From positions 1 to 55,032 of the forward strand of contig DIZL01000067.1 in NCBI GenBank assembly GCA_002429385.1: a stretch of 55,032 bases of DNA. Direction: 5' to 3'. Made by a program: the position numbers and the translations under genes. Below the pieces are notes generated by a model. It was not told the origin of the DNA and searched no databases. It saw only the letters and a program-made list of their open reading frames with translations. Shown piece by piece: positions 25,508 to 33,810 of this stretch. Each line of letters starts with the position of its first letter. Position 1 is the first letter of the stretch. The DNA comes from Prolixibacteraceae bacterium UBA6029 (lineage in GTDB: Bacteria; Bacteroidota; Bacteroidia; Bacteroidales; Prolixibacteraceae).

Positions 25508-26281
25508 ATGAATTTTCGATTGCCTCACATGCCTGAACGCCCGGCACAACCCAGAGAAAACGGACTTACAATGGTTATGGACAAAGGGTTAAGCTTGCGT
25601 GAAGCCGAAGACTTGTGCGACATTTCAGCACCCTACTGTGACTTGTTAAAACTTGGATTTGGAACATCTATCATTACCAAACGCCTACACGAAAAGATAA
25701 AACTATACCAGTCAGCCGGATTGAGACCTTACTTTGGGGGTACTCTTTTTGAAGCTTTTGCTGTTCGCGATATGTTTGACGATTACCGTCGTTTCCTTGA
25801 TGAGTATGGAATGGAGGTTGTGGAAGTATCGGATGGGGTCATGGAACTGGACCACGGCAAGAAATGCGAATATATTTCAAACCTGAGTAAGGATTTCACG
25901 GTGTTATCCGAAGTGGGAACCAAGCTGAAAGGCAAAGAAATCTCCAACGAGCAATGGATCTCATACATGCAAACCGAATTAAGCGCAGGCGCCTGGAAAG
26001 TCATCGCTGAGGCTCGTGAAAGCGGAAATATGGGTATTTATAACGACGATGGCTCGGCCAACTTCGAACTGATTTTAGACATAAAAAAAGCCGTTGATCC
26101 GAATGTAATCTTATGGGAAGCGCCGTTAAAAAACCAGCAGGTATGGTTCATCAAACTATTGGGACCCAATGTAAATCTGGGGAACATTGCCACCAATGAA
26201 ATTATCCCGCTTGAAACACTAAGACTTGGTTTGAGAGGAGATACACTGCTCACCTTTTTGCCCTGTTTGCACGCATTATAA
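25508..26281 (+). CDS. comA: Phosphosulfolactate synthase (ComA family)
   Basis: ComA adds sulfite to phosphoenolpyruvate to give (R)-2-phospho-3-sulfolactate. This is the first step of coenzyme M synthesis in methanogens and of sulfolactate formation in some bacteria. The 257-aa TIM-barrel protein shows LTMVMDKGLSLREAEDL, DLLKLGFGTS, YFGGTLFEAF, VEVSDGVMEL and LWEAPLKNQQVWFIKLLG, split over conserved strands. A longer frame from 25454 overlaps the TPR gene and is unlikely; the ATG at 25508 lies 4 nt after the TPR stop. No ComB, ComC or sulfonolipid gene is adjacent. A link to cysteate/sulfonolipid or sulfolactate metabolism is inference. Confidence 0.88.
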   Translation: MNFRLPHMPERPAQPRENGLTMVMDKGLSLREAEDLCDISAPYCDLLKLGFGTSIITKRLHEKIKLYQSAGLRPYFGGTLFEAFAVRDMFDDYRRFLDEYGMEVVEVSDGVMELDHGKKCEYISNLSKDFTVLSEVGTKLKGKEISNEQWISYMQTELSAGAWKVIAEARESGNMGIYNDDGSANFELILDIKKAVDPNVILWEAPLKNQQVWFIKLLGPNVNLGNIATNEIIPLETLRLGLRGDTLLTFLPCLHAL

Positions 26282-26326
26282 GAAGGGAGACCGGAGAAGG
26301 GAGAAGGGAAAAGGGAAAGAGGAAAT
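26281..26326. repeat. Polypurine tract
   Basis: An almost pure G/A run made of GAAGGGA-like units lies between the convergent comA and ribokinase genes. Similar tracts of the opposite strand occur at 46604-46637 and 54781-54893. No hairpin or gene is seen in the rest of the 141-bp gap. Confidence 0.6.
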
Positions 26327-26422
26327 ACAGCTGAGGAAAATCATTCTAATTTAGTTCGGCATATACTGACAGTAGGGGGTCCTGAAACAGTACCAATAGA
26401 GATCGGGACAGCATGACGGGTA

Positions 26423-27388
26423 TCAGACCAGATAATCATTGGTAATGTCCTCCACTACAATGGTATATTCTTTCATAAAGCTTTCGATTTCCTTGCGGTT
26501 ATGAAATGAGGGTATCGTATCCAATCGTGTACAGGAAAGGGCTCCTGCAGCATTGGCAAACCTCAGGGCATCTTCAATTTCCATCTCTTCAGACAGCGCA
26601 ACAGCCAGGGCTGCATTAAATGCATCACCGGCTCCGGTTGAATCAATCAGCTTTGGCAGTTTATATGGAGGGATGTACATACTTCTGTGATTATTACAAA
26701 ACATACTTCCCATCTCCCCTAAAGTTATAATGACATTCTTACAACCTTTGCCAAGTAATTGTTCCGCAATGGTTTTATTGTCAACTGAATCCTGTGGCTT
26801 AAGTCCGAGGCAGATCCGTGCTTCGGTTTCATTGGGAGTGAGATAATCAATTACCGACAGATCCATATTGGTCAGATTAAATGCCGGGGCAGGATTGAAT
26901 ATAACTTTCGCACCTTTCGCTTTTGACTGTTGTGCGGCATAATATGCAATTTCAAGAGGAATTTCCAGCTGAATTAATACGATGTCATCCGTATGCATAC
27001 TTTCTATCCCCCGGTCAATATCGCTTTTTGTTAATCCGTTTAAGGCCCCGATGTCAATGGTAATGATATTATAACCATCTGATGAACAGATAATAAATCC
27101 GGTCGCTGTGGGTAATGTATTGTGAAAGGATACGTGTTCATAGGTGACGTTTTCAGCTCTGCAAAGGGATAAAAAGTCCTCTCCGAAACTATCGTTGCCT
27201 ACTTTCCCAACAAAAGAAACATCGACACCCAGCCTGGCTGCCTGAACAGCCTGATTAGAACCTTTGCCACCATGTGCAGAATGGAAATTACTGCCAACCA
27301 AGGTTTCACCTTTTAGCGGAATGTGCTCTGTATCCATTACCAGGGCGACAATATAGCTTCCAATTACAAATATCCTTTTATCGTTCAT
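26423..27388 (-). CDS. rbsK: Ribokinase (PfkB family)
   Basis: Ribokinase phosphorylates ribose (or a related sugar) with ATP. The 321-aa protein has the PfkB N-terminal signature HSAHGGKGSNQAVQAARLG and the C-terminal STGAGDAFNAALAVAL with the catalytic Asp. NETEARICLG and IITLGEMG mark the ATP lid region. The longer frame to 27421 begins with GTG and adds an atypical tail, so the ATG at 27388 is chosen. It is third in a minus-strand run with a URO-D-like gene and a RhaT-type transporter. The true sugar may therefore be rhamnose-like or a nucleoside sugar instead of ribose. Confidence 0.9.
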   Translation of the reverse strand: MNDKRIFVIGSYIVALVMDTEHIPLKGETLVGSNFHSAHGGKGSNQAVQAARLGVDVSFVGKVGNDSFGEDFLSLCRAENVTYEHVSFHNTLPTATGFIICSSDGYNIITIDIGALNGLTKSDIDRGIESMHTDDIVLIQLEIPLEIAYYAAQQSKAKGAKVIFNPAPAFNLTNMDLSVIDYLTPNETEARICLGLKPQDSVDNKTIAEQLLGKGCKNVIITLGEMGSMFCNNHRSMYIPPYKLPKLIDSTGAGDAFNAALAVALSEEMEIEDALRFANAAGALSCTRLDTIPSFHNRKEIESFMKEYTIVVEDITNDYLV

Positions 27389-27441
27389 TTCAATTATTTG
27401 AATTTTAATTTTCAATAACACTTTAACATTTCAGAATGCAT

Positions 27442-28455
27442 TCAGTTTAAAACTGTCTCTGCCATTGCTTTAACATTTTCAAACGGAACGTTGGACATCA
27501 GGACTTCATGGCTGGGCCCAATGATAATGTTTGGCCCAAGCAAAGATTTTACCCGCTGTACTTCAAGTGCAATTTCATCGGGAGTACCAAACGGCAATAT
27601 CTGCTGGGTATCAATTCCTCCCATAAAAGTAATTTTTCCCTTGAAATTTCTGGTCAAACTCTCCGCATCCATGTTTCTGGCCTGTGACTGAATCGGATGA
27701 ATACAATCTACTCCAGCTTCAGCCAGTTGATTGATGATCCGGTGAATAGACCCACAACTGTGCAGCACTGACTGGTATCCGAAGCGGTGAGCCTGCTCTG
27801 AAAAGCGTTTGATCCAGGGCAGGAAGAACTCTTCAAATTGTTCCGGGTCCATGAGTAAATCGGTTTGAGTGCCAAAATCGTTACCAAAGAAAAGTCCGTC
27901 CATCAAATCTCCTGATGCTTTGTAAAACAATTCATTGGCATCCAGGTAAAAAGTACATAATTTATTCAGGATGGCATGAATGACCTCTGGATACAGGCAC
28001 ATTTTAATCAACAGATCTTCCATTCCCAAAAGGTAAGTCAGGTCGTGAAAAAATGGGGACCAGAATCCGCTTAAACGGTATTTATCACCCGCCTCTTTAA
28101 GAATTTCAAGGCATTCGGTAAAATCAAGGTATTTTGTTTCAGGCCAGTCAATCGTTTCAACTTCTTCAACGGATGAAATATTGGAGAGCGGACCATTAGC
28201 CAGGCCAAATGGATTTACCATTTTCCATGGACGCATTTTCTTACCATCGGGATGATTGTAAGTGGATGCGATATATTGCGGCGTGATCCAGGTTACATCG
28301 TCCTTCAGATATTCCCTGATTTCATCCATTGTTTGGAATCCTGACTCCCTGCAATACCTTTCAACAGTATCTTTTGCAGGTACGCCTATCCACAGGCCAC
28401 AGCGTTCGACAGGATTTCCTGCAATCAGATTTTTTATTAATTCTCTTTTTGTCAC
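27442..28455 (-). CDS. Uroporphyrinogen decarboxylase-like (URO-D/MtaA superfamily) protein in a sugar operon
   Basis: The 337-aa TIM-barrel protein belongs to the URO-D superfamily, which also contains MtaA/CmuA-type corrinoid methyltransferases. Recognisable parts are the start MTKRELIKNLIAGNPVERC, the LHSCGSI segment resembling the metal-binding H-x-C of the methyltransferase branch, and a C-terminal IIIGPSHEV block. True HemE is unlikely, because the usual N-terminal substrate motif is missing and the context is sugar uptake. The start is probably the GTG at 28455, 9 nt after GGAG. A TTG at 28470 would add five residues, and the next upstream codons run into a stop at 28485. Substrate unknown. 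Confidence 0.8.
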   Translation of the reverse strand: MTKRELIKNLIAGNPVERCGLWIGVPAKDTVERYCRESGFQTMDEIREYLKDDVTWITPQYIASTYNHPDGKKMRPWKMVNPFGLANGPLSNISSVEEVETIDWPETKYLDFTECLEILKEAGDKYRLSGFWSPFFHDLTYLLGMEDLLIKMCLYPEVIHAILNKLCTFYLDANELFYKASGDLMDGLFFGNDFGTQTDLLMDPEQFEEFFLPWIKRFSEQAHRFGYQSVLHSCGSIHRIINQLAEAGVDCIHPIQSQARNMDAESLTRNFKGKITFMGGIDTQQILPFGTPDEIALEVQRVKSLLGPNIIIGPSHEVLMSNVPFENVKAMAETVLN

Positions 28456-28490
28456 AATGCTAATCTCCAATGAATAATGGTTTTAACTTT

Positions 28491-29489
28491 TTAGAAAATA
28501 TTGCAGAAGCCCAACAGGATCATTGCTATAAATATTATAATCAATCCCAGGTTGAGTCTTTTTCGGGCTATATCCGGAGCACCCTTCCATTCCCCTTTTC
28601 GGATGCCCCAAAGATTTCCGATAACGATGGAAATTGATATGAAGAGCGGCCAACCGATGATTAAGCCCCAACCGCCAATTTTTGCAGCGCCTACTCCATA
28701 AAAGTAAAAGCTTCCAATCCACATGACTGCCATTTCAAATCCCAGTAAATAATTCTTAAATACGGGTTGTATGAAACGACCGAAGCTCTTGTTCTTATTC
28801 ATTAAATATATGGTATATACTGCATTTGGGATGAATCCCATTGTAAAAAACAGGGCCCAGACCGCATTGCCTGCCATGAATCCGGAGGCTCCTGCTTTCA
28901 GTGCTTCACTTATGACCGAACTGCCAAAAGCGACCCCTACATTTGGAAAACAAGACAACACACCGGCTGCAATTGCAATTAAAATGATGGAAGAAGTATT
29001 TCCTGACATATTGCTTTGCATCAGTTGTTTCAGGGCATGAGCCCTGGCACATACGATGATTCCGATAATTACGACAACAGTGGCCAGCAATAGTAAAAGG
29101 CCCTTTAGTGTTAATATTTCAGGTGCATGGAAAATGATCATAGGCGCTAAAGCGCCAAGACTGGCAATTAGTCCCATTATTATCGGATATCCAAGGGCCA
29201 TGCCGAGTTTGTCCATTGCAATGCCAAACAGTACGGCACCTATTCCCCACCCCAGGCCGAATGCGATAAGGATCATAAGGTCATTTGTTGGTACCGATCC
29301 ATACACCGAAAGCAGGTTTGGTATGAATAACCAGGACAAGAGCCAGTTTAAAAGGACCATTCCAAAGAGTGAAAAGGTCATCCAGGTATTTTCCCATTTC
29401 CATTTTTTTGTCAGGGTCATGGGCAGAACGAATGTTCCCTGGAAAATTCCCGCTATAAGAATAAAAGATAAACCAATAATTAGTTCCAT
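28491..29489 (-). CDS. rhaT: RhaT-family sugar:proton symporter
   Basis: The 332-aa inner-membrane protein has about ten hydrophobic helices. It matches the L-rhamnose-proton symporter family, with GIFQGTFVLPMTLTKKWKWE at the N-terminus, IAFGLGWGIGAVLFGIAMD and GYPIIMGLIASLGALAPM. It should import a deoxy- or other monosaccharide driven by the proton gradient. The frame extends to a TTG at 29495, but the ATG at 29489 is preferred. It is the first gene of the transporter - URO-D-like - ribokinase run; the gap to the second gene is 35 nt. No rhamnose isomerase or rhamnulokinase lies nearby, so the substrate is open. Confidence 0.87.
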   Translation of the reverse strand: MELIIGLSFILIAGIFQGTFVLPMTLTKKWKWENTWMTFSLFGMVLLNWLLSWLFIPNLLSVYGSVPTNDLMILIAFGLGWGIGAVLFGIAMDKLGMALGYPIIMGLIASLGALAPMIIFHAPEILTLKGLLLLLATVVVIIGIIVCARAHALKQLMQSNMSGNTSSIILIAIAAGVLSCFPNVGVAFGSSVISEALKAGASGFMAGNAVWALFFTMGFIPNAVYTIYLMNKNKSFGRFIQPVFKNYLLGFEMAVMWIGSFYFYGVGAAKIGGWGLIIGWPLFISISIVIGNLWGIRKGEWKGAPDIARKRLNLGLIIIFIAMILLGFCNIF

Positions 29490-29830
29490 TCTCAACGATT
29501 TAGTAGGTTTTAATGTCTTATTTTGAAAGAATTAACTCTCCTGTATCAATTTTTCAAACCTGAACCCAATGATGCTGAAGTGACTATTTTAACTAACAGA
29601 TAAGAATTTTCATTTAAGCTTAATCGTTTAAGCCAATTGAATTAATGAACACTTAACTGATTGCAGTTCCATAGAATTAAGACGTTTTAAATATGGGCTC
29701 GTTTATTAGGACCTCAGTTCAAAGTTCCGAAAACCTGAACCAAACTTAGTAAAAAAAAGGCACAAAAAAACCCGCCGGGTAAGGTGTGAGGTGATTTTTC
29801 CGGCGGGGGTAAATAAATAAAAATAATCTA
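29490..29830. other. 341-bp intergenic region upstream of the sugar operon
   Basis: It contains no gene. A minus-strand -7-like box, TAAGTTTG at 29741-29748, lies about 250 nt before the transporter start, but its -33 spacing is poor. The left part may be a long leader. The terminator at 29764-29807 closes the neighbouring gene. Confidence 0.4.
29764..29807 (-). terminator. Intrinsic terminator after the TIM-barrel isomerase gene
   Basis: CCCGCCGG (29771-29778) pairs with CCGGCGGG (29800-29807) around a 21-nt loop. The A-run at 29764-29770 gives a U-tail on the minus strand. It lies 24 bp beyond the stop codon at 29831. Confidence 0.8.
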
Positions 29831-30688
29831 CTATAAGAATTTTGCCTGATTTAAATATTTGTAACTTATTTCGACGCTTTCCAGTGGGTCCATGTCTTTG
29901 AAGCTATCCTGTTCAACAAAGAAGTATTTCATCCCTGCTGTCTTTTTTTCAGCAAATATACTTGCAAAATCAATACGGCCTGTCCCAACAGGTGCGAAGA
30001 ACATATCGTCGGTTTTTACCATGTCTTTCACATGCCATAATTCAAAACGACCAGGGTATTTTTTGAATAGGTCTATTGGATTATGACCGCCACGGGTTAC
30101 CCAATACAGATCCATCTCAAAAGTCACCAGTAACGGATCGGTTTGCGAAACCAGTATATCATAGGGAAGCTGACCGTCGATCTTATCAAATTCAAAGGCA
30201 TGATTGTGATAGCCAAACCGAATGCCGTTCTTTTTAGCTATTTCGCCCATCTTATTGAATTTCTCTGCAGTTGCTTTCCATCCATCAAGGTTGGATCGGA
30301 ACTTTTCAGCCAAAAAGGGATAAATGATGTATTTGGCTCCGGTAGCTGCCGTTGCTGCAATCACTTTCTCGGCCATATCGAGTTCGAATGTTGTGTGTGA
30401 ACTGTTTAAAGGCATTCCCAATCCATTTACAAAATCAACAAAAGGTTTGGCGGCCATTCCGTAGAAAGTTCCGTCAGTTGCATTATAACCTGCAGCTTCG
30501 AGTGAATTGTATCCTATTTTAGCGAGTTTTTCGAGTGTACCTTTAAGATCTTTTTGTAATTTATCACGAACAGAATACAATTGCAATCCGATTGTTTTTT
30601 TCTCCTGCGTGAATGCACCCAGAGGTAAAATCATTGATGCGGCAGCAAAAGCTGCAGTTATTTTCAAAAAATCACGTCGATTGTTCAT
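29831..30688 (-). CDS. Tat-exported sugar phosphate isomerase/epimerase-like TIM-barrel protein
   Basis: The 285-aa protein starts with a twin-arginine signal (NNRRDFLKITAAFAAASMIL) and continues as an AP-endonuclease-2/xylose-isomerase-like TIM barrel. Barrel motifs include IGLQLYSVRDKL, YNSLEAAGY, FGYHNHAFEF, VTFEMDLYWVTRGG and FELWHVKDM, whose His, Glu and Asp residues suit a divalent metal site. Such exported members are common in Bacteroidota carbohydrate loci and probably act on sugars in the periplasm. It is separated from the RhaT gene by a terminator, so it is a separate unit despite the shared strand and sugar theme. Confidence 0.88.
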   Translation of the reverse strand: MNNRRDFLKITAAFAAASMILPLGAFTQEKKTIGLQLYSVRDKLQKDLKGTLEKLAKIGYNSLEAAGYNATDGTFYGMAAKPFVDFVNGLGMPLNSSHTTFELDMAEKVIAATAATGAKYIIYPFLAEKFRSNLDGWKATAEKFNKMGEIAKKNGIRFGYHNHAFEFDKIDGQLPYDILVSQTDPLLVTFEMDLYWVTRGGHNPIDLFKKYPGRFELWHVKDMVKTDDMFFAPVGTGRIDFASIFAEKKTAGMKYFFVEQDSFKDMDPLESVEISYKYLNQAKFL

Positions 30689-30878
30689 AGTAAATAATAT
30701 TAGGAGTATATATCATGATTGGTATTAATCTTATCAGATACATAAACACTCTACAATAGAAAAAGATCTGTTCATGGACAATAAATGGCCTCATTCGTTT
30801 TCAATCAAGAGGATATTTGTACTTTAGCAACCAGATCTGCAAAATTGAAATTCAGCAGATGAACAAACACAATATTCC

Positions 30879-31409
30879 ATGAAACTTAAACAAACAACGG
30901 CGATTCTGATCTTTTTACTGTTTTCATGTCTTAACATCTATGCCCAGGAAGAAACAACTCTTGTAAAGCTTAAGGATCAGGTTCCTTCATTTACGTTCGA
31001 GTCAAAACCAGGGATATCACAAAACATTTCCGAATTTAAGGGAAAGACAGTACTGATTACTTTTTTTGCCACCTGGTGCGGTCCTTGCCGTAAGGAACTA
31101 CCGCATATTCAGTCAGAGCTGTTCAATAAATACAAGAATAACCCGAATTTCGAAATCCTGATTTTTGGCCGTGAACACAGTTGGGCTGAGGTGAATAAAT
31201 TTAGGACAGAGAATAATTTCACTATGTCATTTTATCCTGATCCTGAACGTAAAATATATTCAAAATTTGCCAAGCAATTCATACCCCGAAATTTCCTGAT
31301 ATCTCCTGAAGGCAAAATAATCTTCAGTACCATAGGCTTTGAAGATAAAGACTTTAAACAACTGAAGAAAATGATTGAAAATCAGCTAACAGAAGGGAAA
31401 AAGGAATGA
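30879..31409 (+). CDS. TlpA-like thioredoxin-fold protein, exported
   Basis: The 176-aa protein has a signal peptide ending near residue 22. An alternative is lipid attachment at Cys17 (LLFSC), which is not a clean lipobox. A TlpA/ResA-type thioredoxin domain follows, with redox motif WCGPC (C67, C70) and a cis-Pro region near FIPRNFLISPEG. It should work as a periplasmic thiol-disulfide reductase, for example in cytochrome c maturation or extracytoplasmic redox balance. It is transcribed alone, convergent with ridA. A cytochrome c gene is in the window at 15227 but not adjacent. Confidence 0.9.
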   Translation: MKLKQTTAILIFLLFSCLNIYAQEETTLVKLKDQVPSFTFESKPGISQNISEFKGKTVLITFFATWCGPCRKELPHIQSELFNKYKNNPNFEILIFGREHSWAEVNKFRTENNFTMSFYPDPERKIYSKFAKQFIPRNFLISPEGKIIFSTIGFEDKDFKQLKKMIENQLTEGKKE

Positions 31410-31447
31410 GGAATCAGAAAAGCTGATCCAAAGAATTCCTTCAGCAT

Positions 31448-31825
31448 TTATTTTACCGCCACCGTTTCGATTTCAATCAGGACTCCCATCGGCAATTTCT
31501 TTACGGCAAAAGCTGCACGTGCAGGTGGATTTTCAGAATAATACAACCCATACACTTCATTCATAGCCTTAAAATTAGCCATATCGCTAAGGAAGCAGGT
31601 TGATTTTACAACATCACTATAGTTATAACCCGCTTCTTTCAGGATCGCACCGATGTTGTTCAGAACCTGTAACGTTTGTTCCTTAATTCCACCTTCTACA
31701 ACTTTCATTATTTTTGGATCAAGCGGAATCTGACCCGATACATAAAGGGTATCTCCAACTTCAATGGCCTGGCTGTATGGGCCGATAGCGGTAGGTGCAT
31801 CGATGGTTTGGATAATTCGTTTCAT
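31448..31825 (-). CDS. ridA: RidA family reactive intermediate/imine deaminase
   Basis: RidA hydrolyses reactive 2-aminoacrylate and other enamine/imine intermediates made by PLP enzymes. The 125-aa length is typical. Family motifs are APTAIGPYSQAI, LYVSGQIPLDP, and NPPARAAF with the substrate-binding Arg; the C-terminal IEIETVAVK carries the conserved Glu. It should be a cytoplasmic trimer. It lies between tlpA (convergent, 38 bp) and trxB (same strand, about 50 bp upstream) and may be co-transcribed with trxB. Confidence 0.95.
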   Translation of the reverse strand: MKRIIQTIDAPTAIGPYSQAIEVGDTLYVSGQIPLDPKIMKVVEGGIKEQTLQVLNNIGAILKEAGYNYSDVVKSTCFLSDMANFKAMNEVYGLYYSENPPARAAFAVKKLPMGVLIEIETVAVK

Positions 31826-31874
31826 GATTGAATGAATTAATGGATGATTGTATTGTTGTATTTCAAATGTTTAA

Positions 31875-32876
31875 TTACGCCCCATGTTTCTCAGACAAAT
31901 ACCTTTCGGCATCGATAGCCGCCATACAGCCTGAACCAGCTGCAGTTACAGCCTGTCGGTAGATTGAATCCTGAACGTCCCCACAGGCAAATACTCCGGG
32001 AACTTTTGTTTTAGAAGTGCCTTCAATCGTTTTAATATATCCCACTTCATCGGTATCCAGAAAATCTTTTACAAAATCAGAATTTGGCGTATGTCCGATA
32101 GCCAGGAAAAACCCATCAATCTTAATTGAAACTTCTTCTTCTTCAGGAGTTCCTTTCTTTTTCCAAAGAGTCATGCCTTCAACTACCCCATCGCCAAATA
32201 AACCTTTGGTCTGACGTTCCCATAAGATTTCAACGTTTTTCACACGCATTACCCGATCCTGCATAACTTTTGAGGCCCGGAGTTCATTTCTGCGAACAAT
32301 CAGATAAACCTTATTGACCAGACCTGCCAGATAGATTGCTTCTTCGACAGCGGTATCTCCTCCGCCTACAACAGCTACATCTTTACCGCGATAAAAGAAA
32401 CCATCACAGGTGGCACAAGCAGAAACTCCGCTACCCGCATATTTTTTCTCATCCTCCATACCCAAATATTTGGCAGTTGCTCCGGTGGCTATAATCACTG
32501 ATTCTGCTTCAATGATTTTTTCATCATCGATCCAGACTTTATGAACAGATCCCGAGAAATCAACTTTAGTGGCTAATCCCCAGCGCACATCCGTGCCAAA
32601 ACGAACGGCTTGAGCATTTAAATCTTCCATCATCAACGGACCGGTTATTCCCTTTGGATAGCCCGGGTAATTTTCTACTTCGGTGGTTGTGGTCAATTGC
32701 CCACCAGGTTGAAGTCCCTGATACATTACAGGATTAAGGTTTGCACGTGCGGCATAAATAGCTGCAGTGTAACCCGCAGGACCTGAGCCGATAATCAGGC
32801 ATTTTACTTTTTCGGTTTCCAAAGGTAATTTGTCATTACTACCTGAATTATCGTCGAGATTCAATGATTTAAACAT
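31875..32876 (-). CDS. trxB: Thioredoxin reductase
   Basis: TrxB reduces thioredoxin with NADPH through FAD and a disulfide. The 333-aa protein has the FAD motif GSGPAG (residues 30-35), the redox centre CATC (C154, C157) followed by DGFF, the NADPH motif GGGDTAVEEA and the second FAD motif GVFACGDV. The first about 20 residues before KCLIIGSG form a short N-terminal extension. The frame runs to 32936, but a -7 box at 32904-32911 and the family alignment favour the ATG at 32876. It likely supports thiol redox enzymes such as the TlpA protein nearby, although that one is exported. Confidence 0.96.
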   Translation of the reverse strand: MFKSLNLDDNSGSNDKLPLETEKVKCLIIGSGPAGYTAAIYAARANLNPVMYQGLQPGGQLTTTTEVENYPGYPKGITGPLMMEDLNAQAVRFGTDVRWGLATKVDFSGSVHKVWIDDEKIIEAESVIIATGATAKYLGMEDEKKYAGSGVSACATCDGFFYRGKDVAVVGGGDTAVEEAIYLAGLVNKVYLIVRRNELRASKVMQDRVMRVKNVEILWERQTKGLFGDGVVEGMTLWKKKGTPEEEEVSIKIDGFFLAIGHTPNSDFVKDFLDTDEVGYIKTIEGTSKTKVPGVFACGDVQDSIYRQAVTAAGSGCMAAIDAERYLSEKHGA

Positions 32877-32903
32877 ATGGCAAAGTCTAATATTTTTGTT
32901 GTC

Positions 32904-32911
32904 CAAAGTTA
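32904..32911 (-). promoter_or_regulatory. Candidate -7 box of the trxB promoter
   Basis: On the minus strand this reads TAACTTTG, identical to the pyrG box. A GTTG at 32931-32934 is 19 nt further upstream, a partial -33 element. The leader would be about 20 nt. Confidence 0.5.
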
Positions 32912-33207
32912 CAAAACATGTACTTATCAGCAACAATCATTCGATCAATAATTGTTAAGGTTCATAGACAAAATTTAACATACTATCCTGAGGGACTTTA
33001 CGTTTAAATTAATGTCATTCAGTTTATTTATGGATTAGGTTTTTCAAGATTATTTTTAAATGGTTGAGTAAAGTTACTTCTTTAAAGTACTAATTACAAC
33101 ATATTAAATATTAACAACATATAAAAATTAATTAAAAATTTATTCATAAAAAGGTAACTTTTGTCAGGCTTTTCAAGTAATAAAGGGTAACTAAATAACG
33201 GGAAACT

Positions 33208-33462
33208 ATGAGAGCGAGGAAACGGATTTTAAACATTAGGAATCAATCCAGGATTACAATTCCTAAGGAAGATTTGTGGTTTTTTAGTGAAAGTACTCCT
33301 TTGAAGCAATCACCAGTTATTGAAAGAAAATCTACAAGAGATGACGTACTAAGTATTTTAAATCAGGACTTTACCCGATACTCGCTTGAAGATTCCGGAA
33401 GGGACAGGAATAATAGAGTAAGTGGGTTTGTTGTGGATTGGCAAATGTCTGATGTGTTCTGA
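33208..33462 (+). CDS. Small protein of unknown function
   Basis: This 84-aa reading frame starts with ATG at 33208. It encodes a basic N-terminus (MRARKRILNIRNQSR) and then a mixed charged sequence with LWFFSEST, DDVLSILNQDFTRYS and a C-terminal WQMSDVF. No signal peptide or membrane helix is present, and I do not recognise the family. Support for a real gene comes from its isolation between unrelated units and from an intrinsic terminator 78 bp after the stop. A -7-like TAACTTTTG at 33155-33163, one base longer than consensus, adds weak support. The 271-bp gap upstream to trxB is AT-rich. Confidence 0.55.
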   Translation: MRARKRILNIRNQSRITIPKEDLWFFSESTPLKQSPVIERKSTRDDVLSILNQDFTRYSLEDSGRDRNNRVSGFVVDWQMSDVF

Positions 33463-33539
33463 CGGGGATTCCATTTATTGGATCACTCAAATAATATCTG
33501 CTTATATGTATATGAAAATTTAGAAATTCTTTTGTATAG

Positions 33540-33575
33540 GATCGTTTCAGTTTAAATGTTGAAACGGTCTTTTTT
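33540..33575 (+). terminator. Intrinsic terminator after the small gene
   Basis: GATCGTTTCA (33540-33549) pairs with TGAAACGGTC (33560-33569), including one G-U pair, around a 10-nt loop, followed by six T. It lies downstream of the 84-aa gene. Confidence 0.85.
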
Positions 33576-33609
33576 ATGGACTTAGTTCAACTCCTTTATT
33601 TCCAACCCC

Positions 33610-33658
33610 ATTTACCTTATCAATTTGAATTTTCAGATAAAGTCAAGATAAGGTAAAT
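33610..33658. repeat. Perfect 12-bp inverted repeat with 25-bp spacer
   Basis: ATTTACCTTATC (33610-33621) is the exact reverse complement of GATAAGGTAAAT (33647-33658). It lies in the 348-bp gap between the small gene and tRNA-Pro, about 150 bp before the tRNA. There is no T-run, so it is not an obvious terminator. It might be a protein-binding site or part of a mobile remnant. Confidence 0.6.
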
Positions 33659-33766
33659 AATCATTTGATCCCACAAATGACAACCGAAAATACAGCTATA
33701 CAATCACATATTATTATACCGTCAAAATGGAACAAGCTATCCAGGAATAAAATATCAACCAATTAT

Positions 33767-33797
33767 TTTGTATAACAAAAGAAGATGGCTATTTTTG
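33767..33797 (+). promoter_or_regulatory. tRNA-Pro promoter
   Basis: TTTG (33767-33770), exactly 19 nt, then TATTTTTG (33790-33797) match the Bacteroidota consensus TTTG-N19-TAnnTTTG perfectly. Transcription would begin a few bases before the tRNA at 33811. This is the best promoter in the window. Confidence 0.8.
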
Positions 33798-33810
33798 TAG
33801 CACTATAGTT

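Noticed and set aside
27442..28455. HemE (true uroporphyrinogen decarboxylase)
   Set aside because: The typical HemE substrate-binding start motif is absent and the neighbours are sugar genes, not heme genes.
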